From contig NC_064761.1 of the NCBI RefSeq assembly GCF_011397635.1, forward strand, positions 26,267,643-26,331,642: 64,000 nt of DNA. The letters run 5' to 3'. This document shows positions 1-12,802 of the stretch, in pieces. Both the position numbers and the translations under genes were made by a program. Source of the DNA: Epinephelus fuscoguttatus. Lineage: Eukaryota; Chordata; Actinopteri; Perciformes; Serranidae. The first letter of the stretch is position 1. The number at the start of each line of letters is the position of its first letter. The notes under the pieces are model-generated. The model was not told where the DNA came from and did not search any database. It was given only the letters and a program-made list of their open reading frames with translations.

Positions 1-1774
1 CAACAATCACTTCCAGGTGGACTAATGGCAGTTGTTTTGAATTGTGGAGATATACGTTATATAACTGGCAAACTTATAGATAGATAGTATAGATAGATAT
101 ATAGTTTTATACAATGGTTTGACCTATCTGTCATTTCTGCTGTGCTTAGTTTATGTACCGTGTTGCTTAGCTACCATCTTTGATAAACCAAATCTACCAG
201 CAAAAAAGCAAAGCAATGTACTGCTGTGGAAAGGGGCTTCAGCAAAACTAATGTTAGCCACCTAAAAACAGCTACCTGACAAAAACTACATGAGTAAAAG
301 TGTCTGCTATATAAGATTTTTTTCCGCATTACCTAAAACTAACCAATCAAGGCAGCAGCAGACCAGAAACTCTCCTGTTCTGGAAAGTAAAATTGCTATT
401 ATGTCAATGGAGTCTGGTGGCTTTGATATAATAGCATTAGTAACTGAAAAGGGCTGTCTGATGGTGAGGTAAAGTCGTGAAAATGTTCTAGATACAGCCT
501 ACATTTAAACTTATTGTGATATTTTTAGGTGGCTATCTGAGTTTTAATCAGCAGCATTTAATTTCATATATGTAATTCTTGTATTTTTTTTAGCTGGAAG
601 TTATTGTATACAAATGTGATGTGTCAGTCTGTAGATTAAATGATAAATTATTTGACAAATGAATGGTTGTGAGAAGAATTGTTACTCTATATACAACCCT
701 AATACAAACACTGATACCTTTAAAAGAAAAATAAGTAGAAAAAATAACAGCTGAGATGGAGCCAACAGAACAAAGTCTTTAGTCTGTGTTGAAGGACTTA
801 GCCACAGAGAGCTTTGGCTTCACAGCACAATTCGTCCAGCGCTCTCCACCCACCCATTAATTTTTATCTCCATTCCTTCGCTTCCTTTACCGTTTGCCTT
901 AGTGTTTTTTCCCCTGACATAAAAAAGCTAATATCTCTGCAGCGCTGGTGACAGTTAGGTATAGCTGCAGGTCTGCATTCCTCTGGGGAAACCAGCCTCT
1001 CTTTGTGGGGTCGTGGCCTCGAACAGAAAACACTTGGAAAAAAAGCAAAGATCTTTCTATCTGCAGTTTGACTGATTACAGTTCCTTCAGGCAGCACTGC
1101 CGCTGACCCTTTTCTTTTTTTCTTTTTTTTTTGGAGAGAGAGAGGAAGTGCTTTTTAGGGTTAAATGCCTCTGTCAACTTCCTACCATTGTGTTGACGCA
1201 GACTTTGAAAGCACAACGTGTTTTGGTTTAAGATAGTACAGCTCCGCTTTCCTTCAGTAAAAACACTTCCTCTTCTTGAAAGCAGGGTTGTTACTATACA
1301 GCATGTTCTGCATGGGAATGTGAGGGAAATAGTTTGTGACCATTAAAAGCTTTGGACTCTTTTGCCGGACTTTACTGCTTTACTTTCTCACAGGGTGAAG
1401 TTGCTAATGCTCAGTTGTGTGGAAACCCGGGTAGTTTTAGGACAAAGGGTGCCTTTAGGGTCCCGTTACCTCCAGATCTTCAGATCTTTATCAGCACACA
1501 TGCTTTAGGGGCCAGAGTCACGCTGCAAGATTGGTTCATTCTGCTCTTTTAGCTTTTAAAACATATAGTTGAACAACACAGATGTGCAAAAATGACAACA
1601 GTTTCACAAAATATGTTTAGAATGTTTTGCTTTGCTGCCTTTAAACGTTTCAACGTGCGTCTGTTTTTGTTAGGCTGTGCAGATAAGCGGGATGATGGAA
1701 TGGCTTGTGTTACAGCCACATACCACTGAAGGCAAAGTCTCACTTATTGTTTCTGTCTTCCTCTCATTCTTCAG
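1..1774. other. No exon recognised; probably a cers4 upstream intron
   Basis: The first ceramide synthase exon that can be read begins at 1775 with a splice acceptor, so the gene starts to the left of the window and this stretch should be intron. I looked for the preceding family exon (the segment before the conserved aromatic YWYY motif) and did not find it. Only short AT-rich tracts and a small GATA-like run near 80-105 are visible. The small open frames here match nothing I know. Confidence 0.5.
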
Positions 1775-4700
1775 CCCGTGGCCGAGGCTCATTACTGGTA
1801 TTACATCTTGGAAATGGGCTTCTATTTGTCACTGCTCCTGTGCGTCTCTGTGGACGTCAAGCGAAAAGTGAGTGTCACAGAAACCCCCCATCCACCCACC
1901 CACACCCACACACACGTACACATTAACATAAAATCTCAGAGCAGCAATTTCTCTGCATTTCATTTGATCTTTTAGCCAAATGGTTAACACCGAAAAGCCA
2001 AACGTCATCGCTCACACACTTGGTTTTTTTGCACAGTGTAATCCAAATGTTTTTCTCTTGCACGATTACACTTAATACGGATTATGCACTGGATTATCTC
2101 CTATTACATCATAACTTTGTGTACTTAGCATTTGCTCTCATTTTAGATCTGAGCGTGGCAGGATTTTAAATCTTTAGTAAGAGATTAGCACGAACTGTAA
2201 AATTCACTGAATTAGGAATGGAGGAAGAAGCTGATTTACCCCAGACCTGTGCAAAGGAACACAACAAACTTTCGGACATGTTTCAGATAGACTTGGCTGC
2301 ATTGCTAAATTGCATTATATGCAGAAATTACAGTAAATGATCACTGTAATTCATTTCTTTTCATGTTCGTGTTCAAAGGAAAGCATTTGAAATTCTTGCT
2401 GCTGCTTTCCTAGGAATTTCCCTCCAGTGAGAAGAACACTGAGGTGGTTTTGGTGTGATTCATCAGAGGCTCCAAGCTGTTGATCAAAGATATCAGAGCC
2501 TCTAACATAACAAATCACTCCAGACAACATGTTAATCCACCTTTTCAATATTTGGACACAGCTGACGAACATGACCGCAGACAGAGAGCTGCTGAAGTGT
2601 TACTGCCACGATACATCTTCCTCAGACTGTGTGGTCTTGTCTGCGTGTTCATGTGTGTTTTCCAGGACTTCAAGGAGCAGGTAATTCATCACATCGCCAC
2701 CATATTCCTCATCGGTTTCTCCTACTGTGCCAACTATGTGAGGGTTGGCACGCTGGTGATGCTGGTGCACGACTCATCCGACTTCCTCCTCGAGGTAAAA
2801 CACCAAACATGAAATTCAACCTCTGTGAAGTGTTTCAATCATTCAAATGTCTACTTCAGGTTTGAGAAAGGGAGAGAAGGAGGAAATACATCGGATTAAT
2901 CATATTTACTCATCCTGTGCAGTGCTTTGAAACGCCACAAACATTCAACAAAGGTCACATGGAAATCGACTTAAATACAGCCATTGTGTGTTTACTGCGG
3001 AAGCTTTCTTACACCCTGACACATTATAACCCCACATCCGGTTCGGACAGAGCTATACATAGAAGAGCATTGTGGGCTGTGGTAAAAATAAAAATACCCT
3101 TTGTGGCTGTAAAAGTTACCTGCAAGTCCCTCGCTGAGACAATAGCCCCACTGTCCTATTTTATGAGGCTGATTGTCCTGCATGTAACGTTATACTGATA
3201 GTGTCTGGAAATGATCACTGTTATCTCAAAGCTGAGGAGATATGTGGAGGTGGTCATGTGACCTTAGGCTTGGCTGGGTGTCGTCTGGCCTGTGATAAAA
3301 GTCGTAAAGGGATAATGTGGGTGTCATATTCAGCCAGTAACCCCTGCACAGCCAGACGTGTGATGCTGAGTAGGGGAACTGTGTTGGTATATTAGGAATA
3401 GATAACACCATCTTGTTGACAGAAACTTTTATCTTAGTGAGGAGGTGTGGTTGATCCTGTTGTTAGGTACAGTGCATTATTTTAACAGATGTGATTGGTT
3501 GTCACAGACACACACCCCTTTGTGAGCCTGCAAGGTGTGGACACCCAGTGGAAATGAAATGAACTGCAGACAGTGAAAGTGTTCTCATCATCAGTGTGAT
3601 CACTCTGCTGATGGAAGGTTGAGACAGACACAAGTCATCACTGCTGCACTGTTGCATGTTTCCAGTTTTTCAGATTTCTTAGTGTTGTGATCATTTGATT
3701 TCTGGCCTTAAATTGTGAAGTAGGAAGTGTGTGCGTATCCCTAATGAGATCAACCACACATATGATCCCTACACGATCAAATCTGCAGCATTTAATTTAC
3801 TCCCTGTCTTTCACTGTTTGGACAATATTTCTCCTTCCTCTTTGTGTCTCCACCATTTTCTCCTCTGATTCAGAAACTCTTAAACCTCTTAAAAGTCCTC
3901 CTCTGTGCTCTGAACAACGTTTTCACCTTATGCTCTTTTAGGGTGTAAGATGCTCTGTGAATAACTTTTATCTTTACGAGGACCATCTCTTAACTTAAAA
4001 GAGAAATTCTAAGAAAACATCACACTTCTCAATTTCAAGAATTTTCTTAGAATTTCATCACTAGGAGCAACTCTTAGCACAAGGAAGCTTTGTGAATACA
4101 GCCCCTGGTCCTTAAGTTGAGAGATAAAAGATGAGCACTCATTAGCAGGTGCTGGGCTACTGGCCCGTCTGCAACAAGCTGAACAGTGTCGGGAAACAGT
4201 GATTTATAACGTGAAATACCTTTTTTCAGTGTGTTTACCAGTTTTGATCACCTGGGGCCGTATTCACAAAGCTTCCTTTTGCTAAGAGTTGCTCCCAGTG
4301 ATGAAATTCTAAGAAAATTCTTAGAACTGTGACGTTTTCTTAGAATTTCCCCTTACAGTTAAGGCTAGGTCTTTGTAAAGATAAAAGTTATTCAGAGCAT
4401 CTTCGACCTTAAAAGAGCTCATAAGGCGAAAAACGATTGAGAGTGGGGAGGAGAACTTTTAAGAGGCTGAAGAGTTTCTTAAGCAGAGGAGAAAATGGTG
4501 GAAACACAGAGAGGTCAGAGAAATACTCTCCAAACAATGGTACAGATTAGATCATGCAGGGATAATATTTTTGGTGTAATATTTACGGGTATGCACACAT
4601 TTTGCATCCAATGAAATATCGCTATAACGCCAGAAACAAAATGATCACAACACTAAGATATTTGAAAAACTGGAAAAATGCAGCAGTGATGACTTTTGTC

Positions 4701-6953
4701 TGTCTCAACTGTCCAACAGCAGTGATCACACAAAAATGACAACACTATCAGTTTTATATTGTGATGCAGTTCATTTCATTTCCACTGGGTGTCCACACCT
4801 TGTAGGCTGACAAAAGGGTGTGTCTGTGACAACCAATCACACCTTTTAAACGAATGCATCACACCTATCACTGCTGAGCTAGGACTCCTTACTAAAATTG
4901 TTTAGGCTAAGTTAGGAGCTCTCTGAGAGTATTCTCAGAGTCTTTGTGAATTCGGCCTCTGGAGTTCATGCTCAGCACATTGAAGACGTTTCAGCTGGTT
5001 GCAATCTGCAATACCAACCACTAGATGTCACACAATCCTATACACTGCTTCTTTAAATGACTGAGAGCTCATATTGGAGAATTCTCTTCTTGTTTTACAT
5101 TCAGAAAAGTCTCCCTTTTTCCTCTCAGTAACTGGCAGTGGTATTTCCTATGTTACAAAAAGCCAAAATTGATGAAATAAGATCAGGGCGGTACAGTAGA
5201 CTAAAGGAGACTATCCTGCAGCCTGTCAGCCTGTCACTGAACTTCTTTTTGGCTGCTGACAGTAAAAAACAACATCAGAGAAAAGCCTGGACCTGCATGT
5301 AGTGATTCATCTTAGATGTAAGCTGTGTGTTTGCTTTGGAGAACTAACAGACATATTTTTCTCTGATAGTCTGCCAAGATGTTTCACTACGCTGGCTGGA
5401 CAAGGACGTGCGACTCACTCTTTGTCATCTTCTCTCTGGTCTTCCTGGTGACGAGGCTGGTGGTGTTTCCTGGCAGGTAAAACAGATTCCATGTTTTTTC
5501 CCCCAGTTTCTCCCAGATGTTGAAATTTCCCAGAAACACATAGTATTGCAAAACTGCCTCAAACTCAGAGTCACCGAGTTTTTATGCACGTTTGTGTCCC
5601 AAGAATAATACAAATCAACTTTCACACAGATACTTACATTGCATCATACACAGAGTTGTTGTTTTTGTAGCTCCTGCGGTGTGCACTAATGTTGAACTGT
5701 TGAACTGTCGGGGATCTGCGCCGTTGTTCTGGAGCGTCCAGCTGTGTCCATGTTGTCTCGTATTTCCTCATGCATCTTTGCCCTGTTCTCTCTCTGTCCC
5801 ACCAACCTGACATCACTGGTTTCTGAGCTGAGAGCAGCAGGTTTACAGTCTGTAGTAAAGAGGGGATTTTCCCAGTTGTATGAACTCTACTTAGTGGTCG
5901 ATATGCTCTAAACTTGTGGTTCCCAACTGGTGGGTCGTGGTCTAAATGTGGGTCCCGGCTTTTAAAGTGCAGTAAATATCCAGCACAGAGCTTTTATTTT
6001 GAAGTGCCATTTCTTGCTGTAGAGTGATTAGGAGACAGCTAACTAGCTCGACGACATGGACAAACACCAGTATGACGCTGAATATATTAACTGTGTGGAC
6101 CTTGAAATAATGACTAATGACAAATCTGGACTCCGTGGCTGCACCAGTTGGGAATCATTGAAAGTTGGTGCCAGGGCGATACTAAAACTGACCATGTCCT
6201 CCTGTGTTTGTTTTTCAGAGTGGTTCACACAACCCTGGTGGTGTCTCTAGAATTCTTCCAGCCCTTCTTTGGTTATTACTTCTTCAACGGCCTTCTGTTG
6301 GTGCTGCAAGCCCTGCACATCTTCTGGGCCTATCTCATCCTGCGCATGGTCTACAAGTTCGTGTTCATGGGCAAGGTGAGGAGAAGAGTGCAGATGAAAG
6401 GGGAACAGAGGCTTAGCACAGTCAGTTTGGCGACAAAAATTGTGTGGTGCAGCAGTTAGCATTGTCGCCTCACAGCAAGAGGGTTCCTGGTGCAAACCTG
6501 GCGTGGGGGGGTTTGAATCTCGGGGTGGGGGAGCCCATGTCAGCGTGGGTCTTCTCCTCGAGCTTCCTCCCACAGTCCAAAGACATGCAGGTTAACTGGT
6601 GATTCTAAATTGTCCGTACGTGTGAATGTGAGTGTGAATGGTTGTCTGTCTCTATGTGTCAGCCCTGTGATAGTCTGGTGACCTGTCCAGGGCGACCCCC
6701 AACATGATAAACGGTTACATAAAATGACTGAATGAATTTATCTTCCTCACAGGTGGAGCGTGATGAACGCAGTGACGAGGAGAGTGAAGTGGATGATGAA
6801 GAGGAGGAGCCCGAGGAGGAAGGGGACGAGTGCAGCTGGGAGCAAAGAAAGGGCACAATCAACTCCAAACTGGCGTCGCTGGCTAACAACTGCGTCCTGA
6901 ACAACCTGACCAACCAGAGGAATATAAACAGCAGAATGCCCAAAGCCAGATAG
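1775..6953 (+). CDS. cers4: Ceramide synthase, CerS4 type (3' part of gene)
   Basis: Ceramide synthases N-acylate sphingoid bases with fatty acyl-CoA in the ER membrane. Five coding exons are seen: 1775-1867, 2666-2794, 5370-5476, 6219-6375 and 6753-6953. All have GT-AG borders and consistent phase, giving the last 228 residues. The TLC/Lag1p motif is present: the HH pair in VIHHIAT (2687-2692) and the later VHDSSDF aspartates, which are the active-site signature. The luminal loop before the last helix (FFGYYFFNG) is intact, followed by a strongly acidic tail with CK2-like serines ([10 protein letters not shown]). The segments GFYLSL and [14 protein letters not shown] and the late LTNQRN motif fit CerS4 better than CerS2, CerS3, CerS5 or CerS6. 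The 4a/4b paralogue cannot be decided. The N-terminal Hox-like region is outside the window. Confidence 0.88.
3466..4103 (-). mobile_element. Non-autonomous TIR element, minus-strand copy of an inverted pair
   Basis: This tract is the reverse complement of 4256-4957: for example the shared string near 3535-3575 reappears inverted near 4765-4800. Its inner end carries the terminus TTTGTGAATACAGCC. The outer end seems truncated, because similarity fades near 3466 before a matching terminus is reached. It encodes nothing recognisable and lies in the cers4 intron between the second and third visible exons. Confidence 0.7.
4256..4957 (+). mobile_element. Non-autonomous TIR element, ~700 bp, complete-looking copy
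   Basis: It begins GGCCGTATTCACAAAG and ends with the inverse, CTTTGTGAATTCGGCC, giving terminal inverted repeats of about 16 bp. No transposase frame is seen. It faces the truncated copy at 3466-4103 across a 152-bp spacer, so the two can fold into a long hairpin. I could not establish a target-site duplication, and the superfamily is not certain. Confidence 0.7.
6443..6735 (+). repeat. SINE-like teleost repeat in cers4 intron
   Basis: The left part has pol III-like boxes (around GTTAGCATTGTCGCC and GGTTCCTGGTGCAAACC). The central part has the very common fish string CACAGTCCAAAGACATGCAG. The 3' end is a short imperfect tail ending in ATGACTGAATGAA. The layout fits a tRNA-headed SINE or a LINE-mobilised short element. 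It ends only about 20 bp before the acceptor of the last cers4 exon. Confidence 0.65.
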
Positions 6954-7829
6954 TGGAGCAGCCGGCCTTTTCCGCGTCGACCAAGCCTCACTGGAAAAAT
7001 AAGTTATTTCCCCCCCAACCACCTATTTGGAGACTCATTTCTGACATACGATACATACATGTGTCTTGTGTACATCCAGCACGGTCCACTGATGATTTCA
7101 GATCAGGCTAGGCGAAGACGCACTGATGATTGTAAATCTGCACACCCGGTGTAAGATTAGGAAGTAACGCCTTGGTTACCGTCATCCATACCGCTGCATA
7201 CTGTTAAGATAGATTTGGCAAAATAAGGAAATTTCCTTTTCAACAAATCATACATGTTGTTTTTGCAGATTTTGTATTTATGCTGTTTCTTTCCATTGTA
7301 TTATATTTTTTGTAAATACCTAAACTGTGCTACGATGCATTTATCCTGTCTTTGCTCTTTGTTTTTTTTTTACACAAAGTCCATCTGTTCTGATCTAATG
7401 TGTGGTCTAACATGTTTTAAACAGGGCAAACTGAAGCTAGAATCTAAGTCACTCCCATGTCTTTCTATTCACATACACAGTATGGTTGATTGTACATAGA
7501 CAACTAAGAATACTGATTGTAGTAAATCTGTTGATAAACCACTTTATAGATCTATTTTTTATGAAGCATTTACTGAACAGGTGATTTTTATGTTGTTGCA
7601 ATAATGTGGCAGAATCTTAAAGGCTACCGCAGAAGTCCCTTAGGGAGGATAAAGTTATATTTTTCTGTGATAGGATTTGATTTATCACTTTTTAGAAGAG
7701 ATGTGGCGCCCCCTGGTGCCCATAGAAGAAAATGTCCTTGTAGAGAACACACTTCCCATGTCTGCTAAAAATGATGCCTTTACAAAAAACTGTACTGCTC
7801 CTAGAAGTATGAACTTAAACCACATATGT

Positions 7830-7880
<51 letters not shown>

Positions 7881-8830
7881 GTTTTCTACTTTGACTGTCA
7901 TTGTGACGGGCAGCATGACTTCTCAACAAGTTTTTTTGTTAAGGTTTGCTCTACTGGACTTTAGTTTTGTGCCTTGGCTGCTGTTTTTACACTTTTCTGT
8001 GACAAACACTTGATATTACGCTCTGTGTGTGAGTAGGATTACCTTCACTGGACAGTTTTTACTTTGAGCGGTTTTAATGTTTTGCTTGAAATGTTAGTGA
8101 GGCTGGTAGTGAATAGGTAAGCCATGAAAAGTACATGCACACAGATGGGCATTAGTGAAATGTGAGGTATTTTAGATAGCGGAGTTGTCTACAAAGGTCA
8201 AAATGCTTTATGGCTCAGATGTAAATGTAAAGTTTTTTTATAAACTTGATGGCATATTTTGATATGACAAGACAAGGAACAAGACGTAATTGGATTTTAC
8301 ATGTATTTTAACCGTGGAAAAAAACATGGCTCGGTGTCTGTAAACTGTCTCCAGGTTTGGCTCCAGATGGGTCATCGTGACTGTCAACAGTGCAGCACAG
8401 AGATATCGTTCAGAACCATCATAAACTACAGTACACTCATACACAGTAGGTCATTCACTACCAGAAACAGGTGTTGCATATTCACATGTTAGTAAGGACA
8501 ACTCTTGAAGATACGTGGTGAGAGTAGAAACTGGATTGTGTGTCTCTGAGCAGGGACTTAATCACACTGCAGCCCACGACACAAGGTGGATTTAAAATGA
8601 AGTTATAGAGCACTCAAAGGGCTGACCCACTAGGTAACACATCATGACCCCCACTAGGACACTGTTTTTAAATTAAAAATAGATATGAAAGTAGGAGAAA
8701 TGTCATGTTTCCATGAAAGTAACACTTGACTGTTTTCTTCTGAACGCACACGGACGCTTTGTTGATTGTGTGGCCAGTTGGAAAGTTTTAATAAATTACT
8801 TCTATTGAATAAATTAGCCCTGCTGTCTTA
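6954..8830 (+). other. cers4: cers4 3' UTR with two polyadenylation signals
   Basis: AT-rich sequence follows the cers4 stop. AATAAA hexamers at 8790-8795 and 8808-8813 are followed by T/G-rich sequence, which suits cleavage near 8830. No other gene is visible in this tract, and the long TG run at 7826-7877 would fall inside the transcript. Confidence 0.6.
7826..7877. repeat. (TG)n microsatellite
   Basis: About 26 TG units with one early interruption, within the inferred cers4 3' UTR. Confidence 0.95.
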
Positions 8831-8989
8831 TTGTACTATTCTTGAGTCCATGTTCATTGTGTCAATTTTATACATTTTTTAAGCAGCTTTTTTTCTTTTC
8901 TTTTTTTTAAATTTCACCCTAATCCTGAGCTCTTAAATAAAAATGGCACTTTTCTTAAACACATATACATACTGTAACTAGGGCTGTAC

Positions 8990-9480
8990 CCACTGTATGT
9001 ATATATACTAACATATATATCAGGGATGAGAATCATCAGAGAATTGATACAATACAATGTTATCATGATACTTAAGTCTCAATTCAATATTGTTGCCATT
9101 TTAAATCTTTTGCGATATGCTGAGTATTGCGCTAAAATATTTTGTGATGATATATTGTGATTTATTACCTTTTTTCAACTGTATTTTTTTAATGAAAACT
9201 TTGTTAATATCTGTTTTATCTAATAATATAAAACTTTCGGTCTCTTCATCTGAGTTGAGCTTTTTTTTTCAGCAGCAAAATGTATCTAGTGGACTGAAAA
9301 AGCAATTCATTATATTAGTCTAGTAGGGTACCTAAAGTTTAATTTTTATTTGTAGTATTAACAAAATATATAATAAAAAATCAATACATGGCACTGTGTG
9401 ACAATATGATATTGTTGCACAAAAATATCGCGATACTATGCTGTGTCAATTTTTCCCCCACTCCTAATGTATACATATAT
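8990..9480. repeat. AT-rich dispersed element with ATCGCGATAC motif
   Basis: It contains the strings GAATTGATACAATAC, CAATATGATATTG and ATATCGCGATAC, which recur in many fish genomes as degenerate transposon remnants. No clear inverted ends or target duplication could be set by eye, so the borders are approximate and the class is unknown. Confidence 0.4.
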
Positions 9481-10515
9481 ATATTTTTCAAGGCTTTTAA
9501 AATAAGGCTTTGAATGACTGTCATTTTCTTTTTATGTCATCACCCTGATATTTCTTTTAATTCTCCAACAAAATTCTCAGTTTTGATATGGTGATGCATC
9601 AGATTAAATGACTTGGGGTGTTTTTTTTTTGTTTTTTTTTATTTAATTAATTTTCTTCAATTTATAAATGTATTTATAGTGCTGTTAGAGTGTTGCTCCA
9701 GTGCCGGAAACAACACATTTGGCACCCTTGGCAAACTTCCACTGGCACCCTACCCCCACCCCTTTTACATTTATTTTATTTTATTTTATTTATTACCAAC
9801 AACAAAAATACCTAATGAAAAATCAACACAAATAAACAGGTGACAAACAACAATAATAAATAACAAACAATAAGAACATACGGTGTGTGCAAATTTCATC
9901 TTCTTCGCTTATACTGCAGCCAGAAAGGCTTTTGCCTATTCATTTTTTCTTACTCAAACTCTTTCCACATAAACTCTACTCCACAATTTCACTTGTGTCG
10001 GATGTTTGTTTTTTTTTTGGTTTTTTATGTGACAGCTGCCTATGTCGCCTACAGGAAGATCTGCACCAAGCTAGACTGCCTCATTAATACAGGTGCGTGT
10101 CTTCCTTTGTGCGCGACAAGCAGGAGAGCAAACACCAACAAATATGGGTTTAAGCAGAACATATCATGAGATAAACACTTCCTTTCTTTTGACTTTTAGA
10201 TATTTTGCAATGCTCTGGAGATACTGGAAAGGTTTGGATCACACAAGTCGGAAACACTCCTATGCAACCACCACTGGAATATCTCATTATACACAAATAA
10301 TATAATACTATTAATATTAGTTTGTGCTCATCTTTATGCGCAACTGTGCAGAAATACTGGGTTTAAAAAGAATTAATAAACATGCAAAAAAAAAAAGCTG
10401 TTTAGCATCTGAATTTGGATTTAGAATTCAAATGTCAACATCATGAAGGAGGCTTTGAATTATTCAGTACAGTCTTTAACAGAACCACAAACAAGATGAA
10501 CGTGCTTTCCTTCGG
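9481..10515. other. Intergenic between cers4 and the kelch gene
   Basis: AT-rich, with T-runs near 9620-9645 and a (TTTTA)n tract near 9770-9795. A segment at about 9700-10170 resembles dispersed repeat. The 3' UTR of the minus-strand kelch gene must reach into the right part, but no reverse AATAAA is seen between 10180 and 10515; the first are in the TTTATT run near 9772-9793. No gene is recognised. Confidence 0.5.
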
Positions 10516-12451
10516 TCACAGGAACATCCTCATGGTGACGCACCCTCTGAGGGGCACCGGGCAGGGTATGGCATCATCTACCTCAATGCAGGTGTCTATG
10601 TAGGGGTCCATCAGCACCATGTTTGGGAATGCTTTGTTACTCTTCCTCTCGCTGACCAAGTATATCTGTCCAGTGACTGTTGTGCAGCCACAGAAAAACT
10701 TCCTGTCCAGACTTTCCTCCTCTAGCACAGTCCACTCATCTGTCTCCACGTCAAAGCGCAAGGCGAGGCCTCCAAACAGGTAGAGGGCACCATTGAGCTC
10801 TGTGGCAACCAGGTCATATCTGTGAAAGAGTTATTTTGAAAACCATATACTAAGTTTGTGTCTGATTATGACAGAAATTAAAGTCTGCTATTAAAAACGC
10901 ACTCACCGTGGAAACGGAGAATAGGAGACCACATCCCAGTGATCCTCCTTCACCATGTACCTCTGAATTCCACCATACACCTCCCCGTTTTCATCCAGGC
11001 CACATGCCACGTAGATACATGACCCCAGAGCAGCAGTGGCGGCTCTCTCCACAGCCCTGACCAAGGGGCTGACTTCCACCCAGCCCTCCTCTGACCCCAG
11101 GACCAGCCTCTCCACGTTAGCCACAAGCCCTTCGTCCATGCTGCCCCCCAGGACGTACAGTACAGAGTCCAGCCCTATGGAGCAGTGACTGTGCCTGGAC
11201 TTCTGCAGGGCCGGCCCATCCACCCAGCGCTGGTTCCCACATTCGTATATCCTGACCCAGTCCACACTGAACCACAGCACGTCCCGGAAGTAGCCGCCTG
11301 TCACGATCACCTTGTCTCCTACAAAATCAGAGAATCAGGAAATTTAAAAAATGTAATGTAGGAAATGTATTCAATATACAAATGTACAGATGATTGACAT
11401 AAATCTACACACTTATTATCACCCTCATCTTCATCACCATCATCCACACCCCATCTTTACCTACTGCAGCTACTGAGTACTGTGTGAGGTTCTTCCTCTG
11501 CAGAGGTGCACAGCTCTGCCATCTTCCACTGTGCGGGTGAAACTGGTACAGTGACTGCTGCTCCTGATCGTGAGGTCCACCCAGGACAAAGAGGGTCTCT
11601 CTGGCCCTGATCCTCTTCACTGACCTTCCTATTGACCAAGATGCCGGGAAATGTTCATCCAGCTTGCAGATGAGCTTGGCTACGGGGTCAGAGCTTTTCA
11701 TTTTGATCAAAAGTTCAGTGACAAATGGTACAGAGAGCGACTCAGGCCTCACCAGCTCCACGAGCTCCTGAAAATATTCCTCTCGTTTGGGGTCAAAAGA
11801 CACCCAGCGTAGGGTGGCCTCCAGGGCCAGATCATCTTTAAAGATGGCCAGGTCATCACAGGCAAGAAGGTCTGCTACGCTCTCCTTAGACAAGGACATG
11901 AAGTCCTCCTCAGCCACAATAGCAGAGAAATGTGTGAGCACCACCTGTCGTGCTGCGGCGTAGAGCTGAGTGCAGCCCAGCTGCCAGGCGTAGGCCATCA
12001 TTCCCAGGCAGTTACTGAGATGCAGCTCACGCTCCAGGAACTTGCAGCACAGCAGTCTGGCTCGCTCCAGTTGTAAAAAATCAGCAGTCTCAAGGATCCC
12101 CAGAACATTTTCTCTGTCCAGAGCCAGACTGAGTGTCTTGCTGTATTCCATCAAAACCCTAAAATGCTGCAGACTCACACCCTTGATCTCCACTCTCTTT
12201 TTGCTGCTCTCCAGGCCACCGCCAAAAAACAGCGCCCTGAAGTAGGGACTTTGAAGGGCCAGGCGTTGACGGTTGACATAAAAACTCTCTCCTTCCACCC
12301 GGAGAATAGCATCAGGGACTGCATCAGGTGCAGAGTCAGAGTCTGTCACATGTGAAGCAGATTTGTCCTCCTCAAGTTTGTTTATCTGCTCAGAGAGAAC
12401 TGTGAATTTAAAGCTCTGAGGTTTCAGCTCAGTGTTGGCTCTGCAGGCCAT
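10516..12451 (-). CDS. Kelch-like protein (BTB-BACK-kelch), complete, 568 aa
   Basis: Three exons: 12451-11461, 11318-10907 and 10819-10516, all with GT-AG borders and matching phases (1 and 2). Residues ~45-155 form a BTB domain (LALQSPYFRALF; ETADFLQLERARLLC). Then comes a BACK domain (NCLGMMAYAWQLGC, LRWVSFD) and, from about residue 290, kelch blades (LFVLGGP, VIVTGGY, LYVLGGS, IYVACGL, LYLFGGL). Two blades lack the double glycine. Such proteins usually link CUL3 ubiquitin ligase to a substrate; the partner here cannot be told from sequence. The last residues (PVPLRGCVTMRMF) resemble KLHL6/24/35 ends, but the BTB is too divergent for me to name it. The ATG chosen follows the TATCAC... upstream UTR and precedes a short unconserved leader. 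Confidence 0.85.
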
Positions 12452-12802
12452 GTCACAGCCACCCAGCCGTCTTCTGTGCAGTGCCTAGTCCCTGATCTAG
12501 TTCACAACCCACCAACTGGTGGTATTAATAGACTTTCCCCCTGACTGACTGCTGGCTGAAAACACAACAAGGAAAAGGAGGTCAGATTGAAAAACACATG
12601 TTGATTATAACACAGGGAGGCTAATAATATAATACAACTGTTTTAATATTAAACCCTGATAATTTCCTCCGGTTAGTAATTTAATAATAGGCTCATTAAA
12701 CTAATAAAAAACAAACTAGTGACGTCGGCTGGAGGCGCTCAATGATTTGATTGGTGGAACACTTCTGAGGTCACAGTTTAACTTCCGGGTTATACAGTTA
12801 AC
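12452..12802. promoter_or_regulatory. Divergent promoter between the kelch gene and lsm7
   Basis: Only 351 bp separate the two start codons. An ETS/GABP-type ACTTCCGGGT lies at 12781-12790, about 12 bp before the lsm7 ATG, with an inverted CCAAT (GATTGGTGG) near 12748 and GACGTC near 12721. These are typical of TATA-less housekeeping promoters. On the minus strand an acceptor-like TTTTCAG near 12557 hints that the kelch gene may have a spliced 5' UTR, which would move its promoter. Confidence 0.55.
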
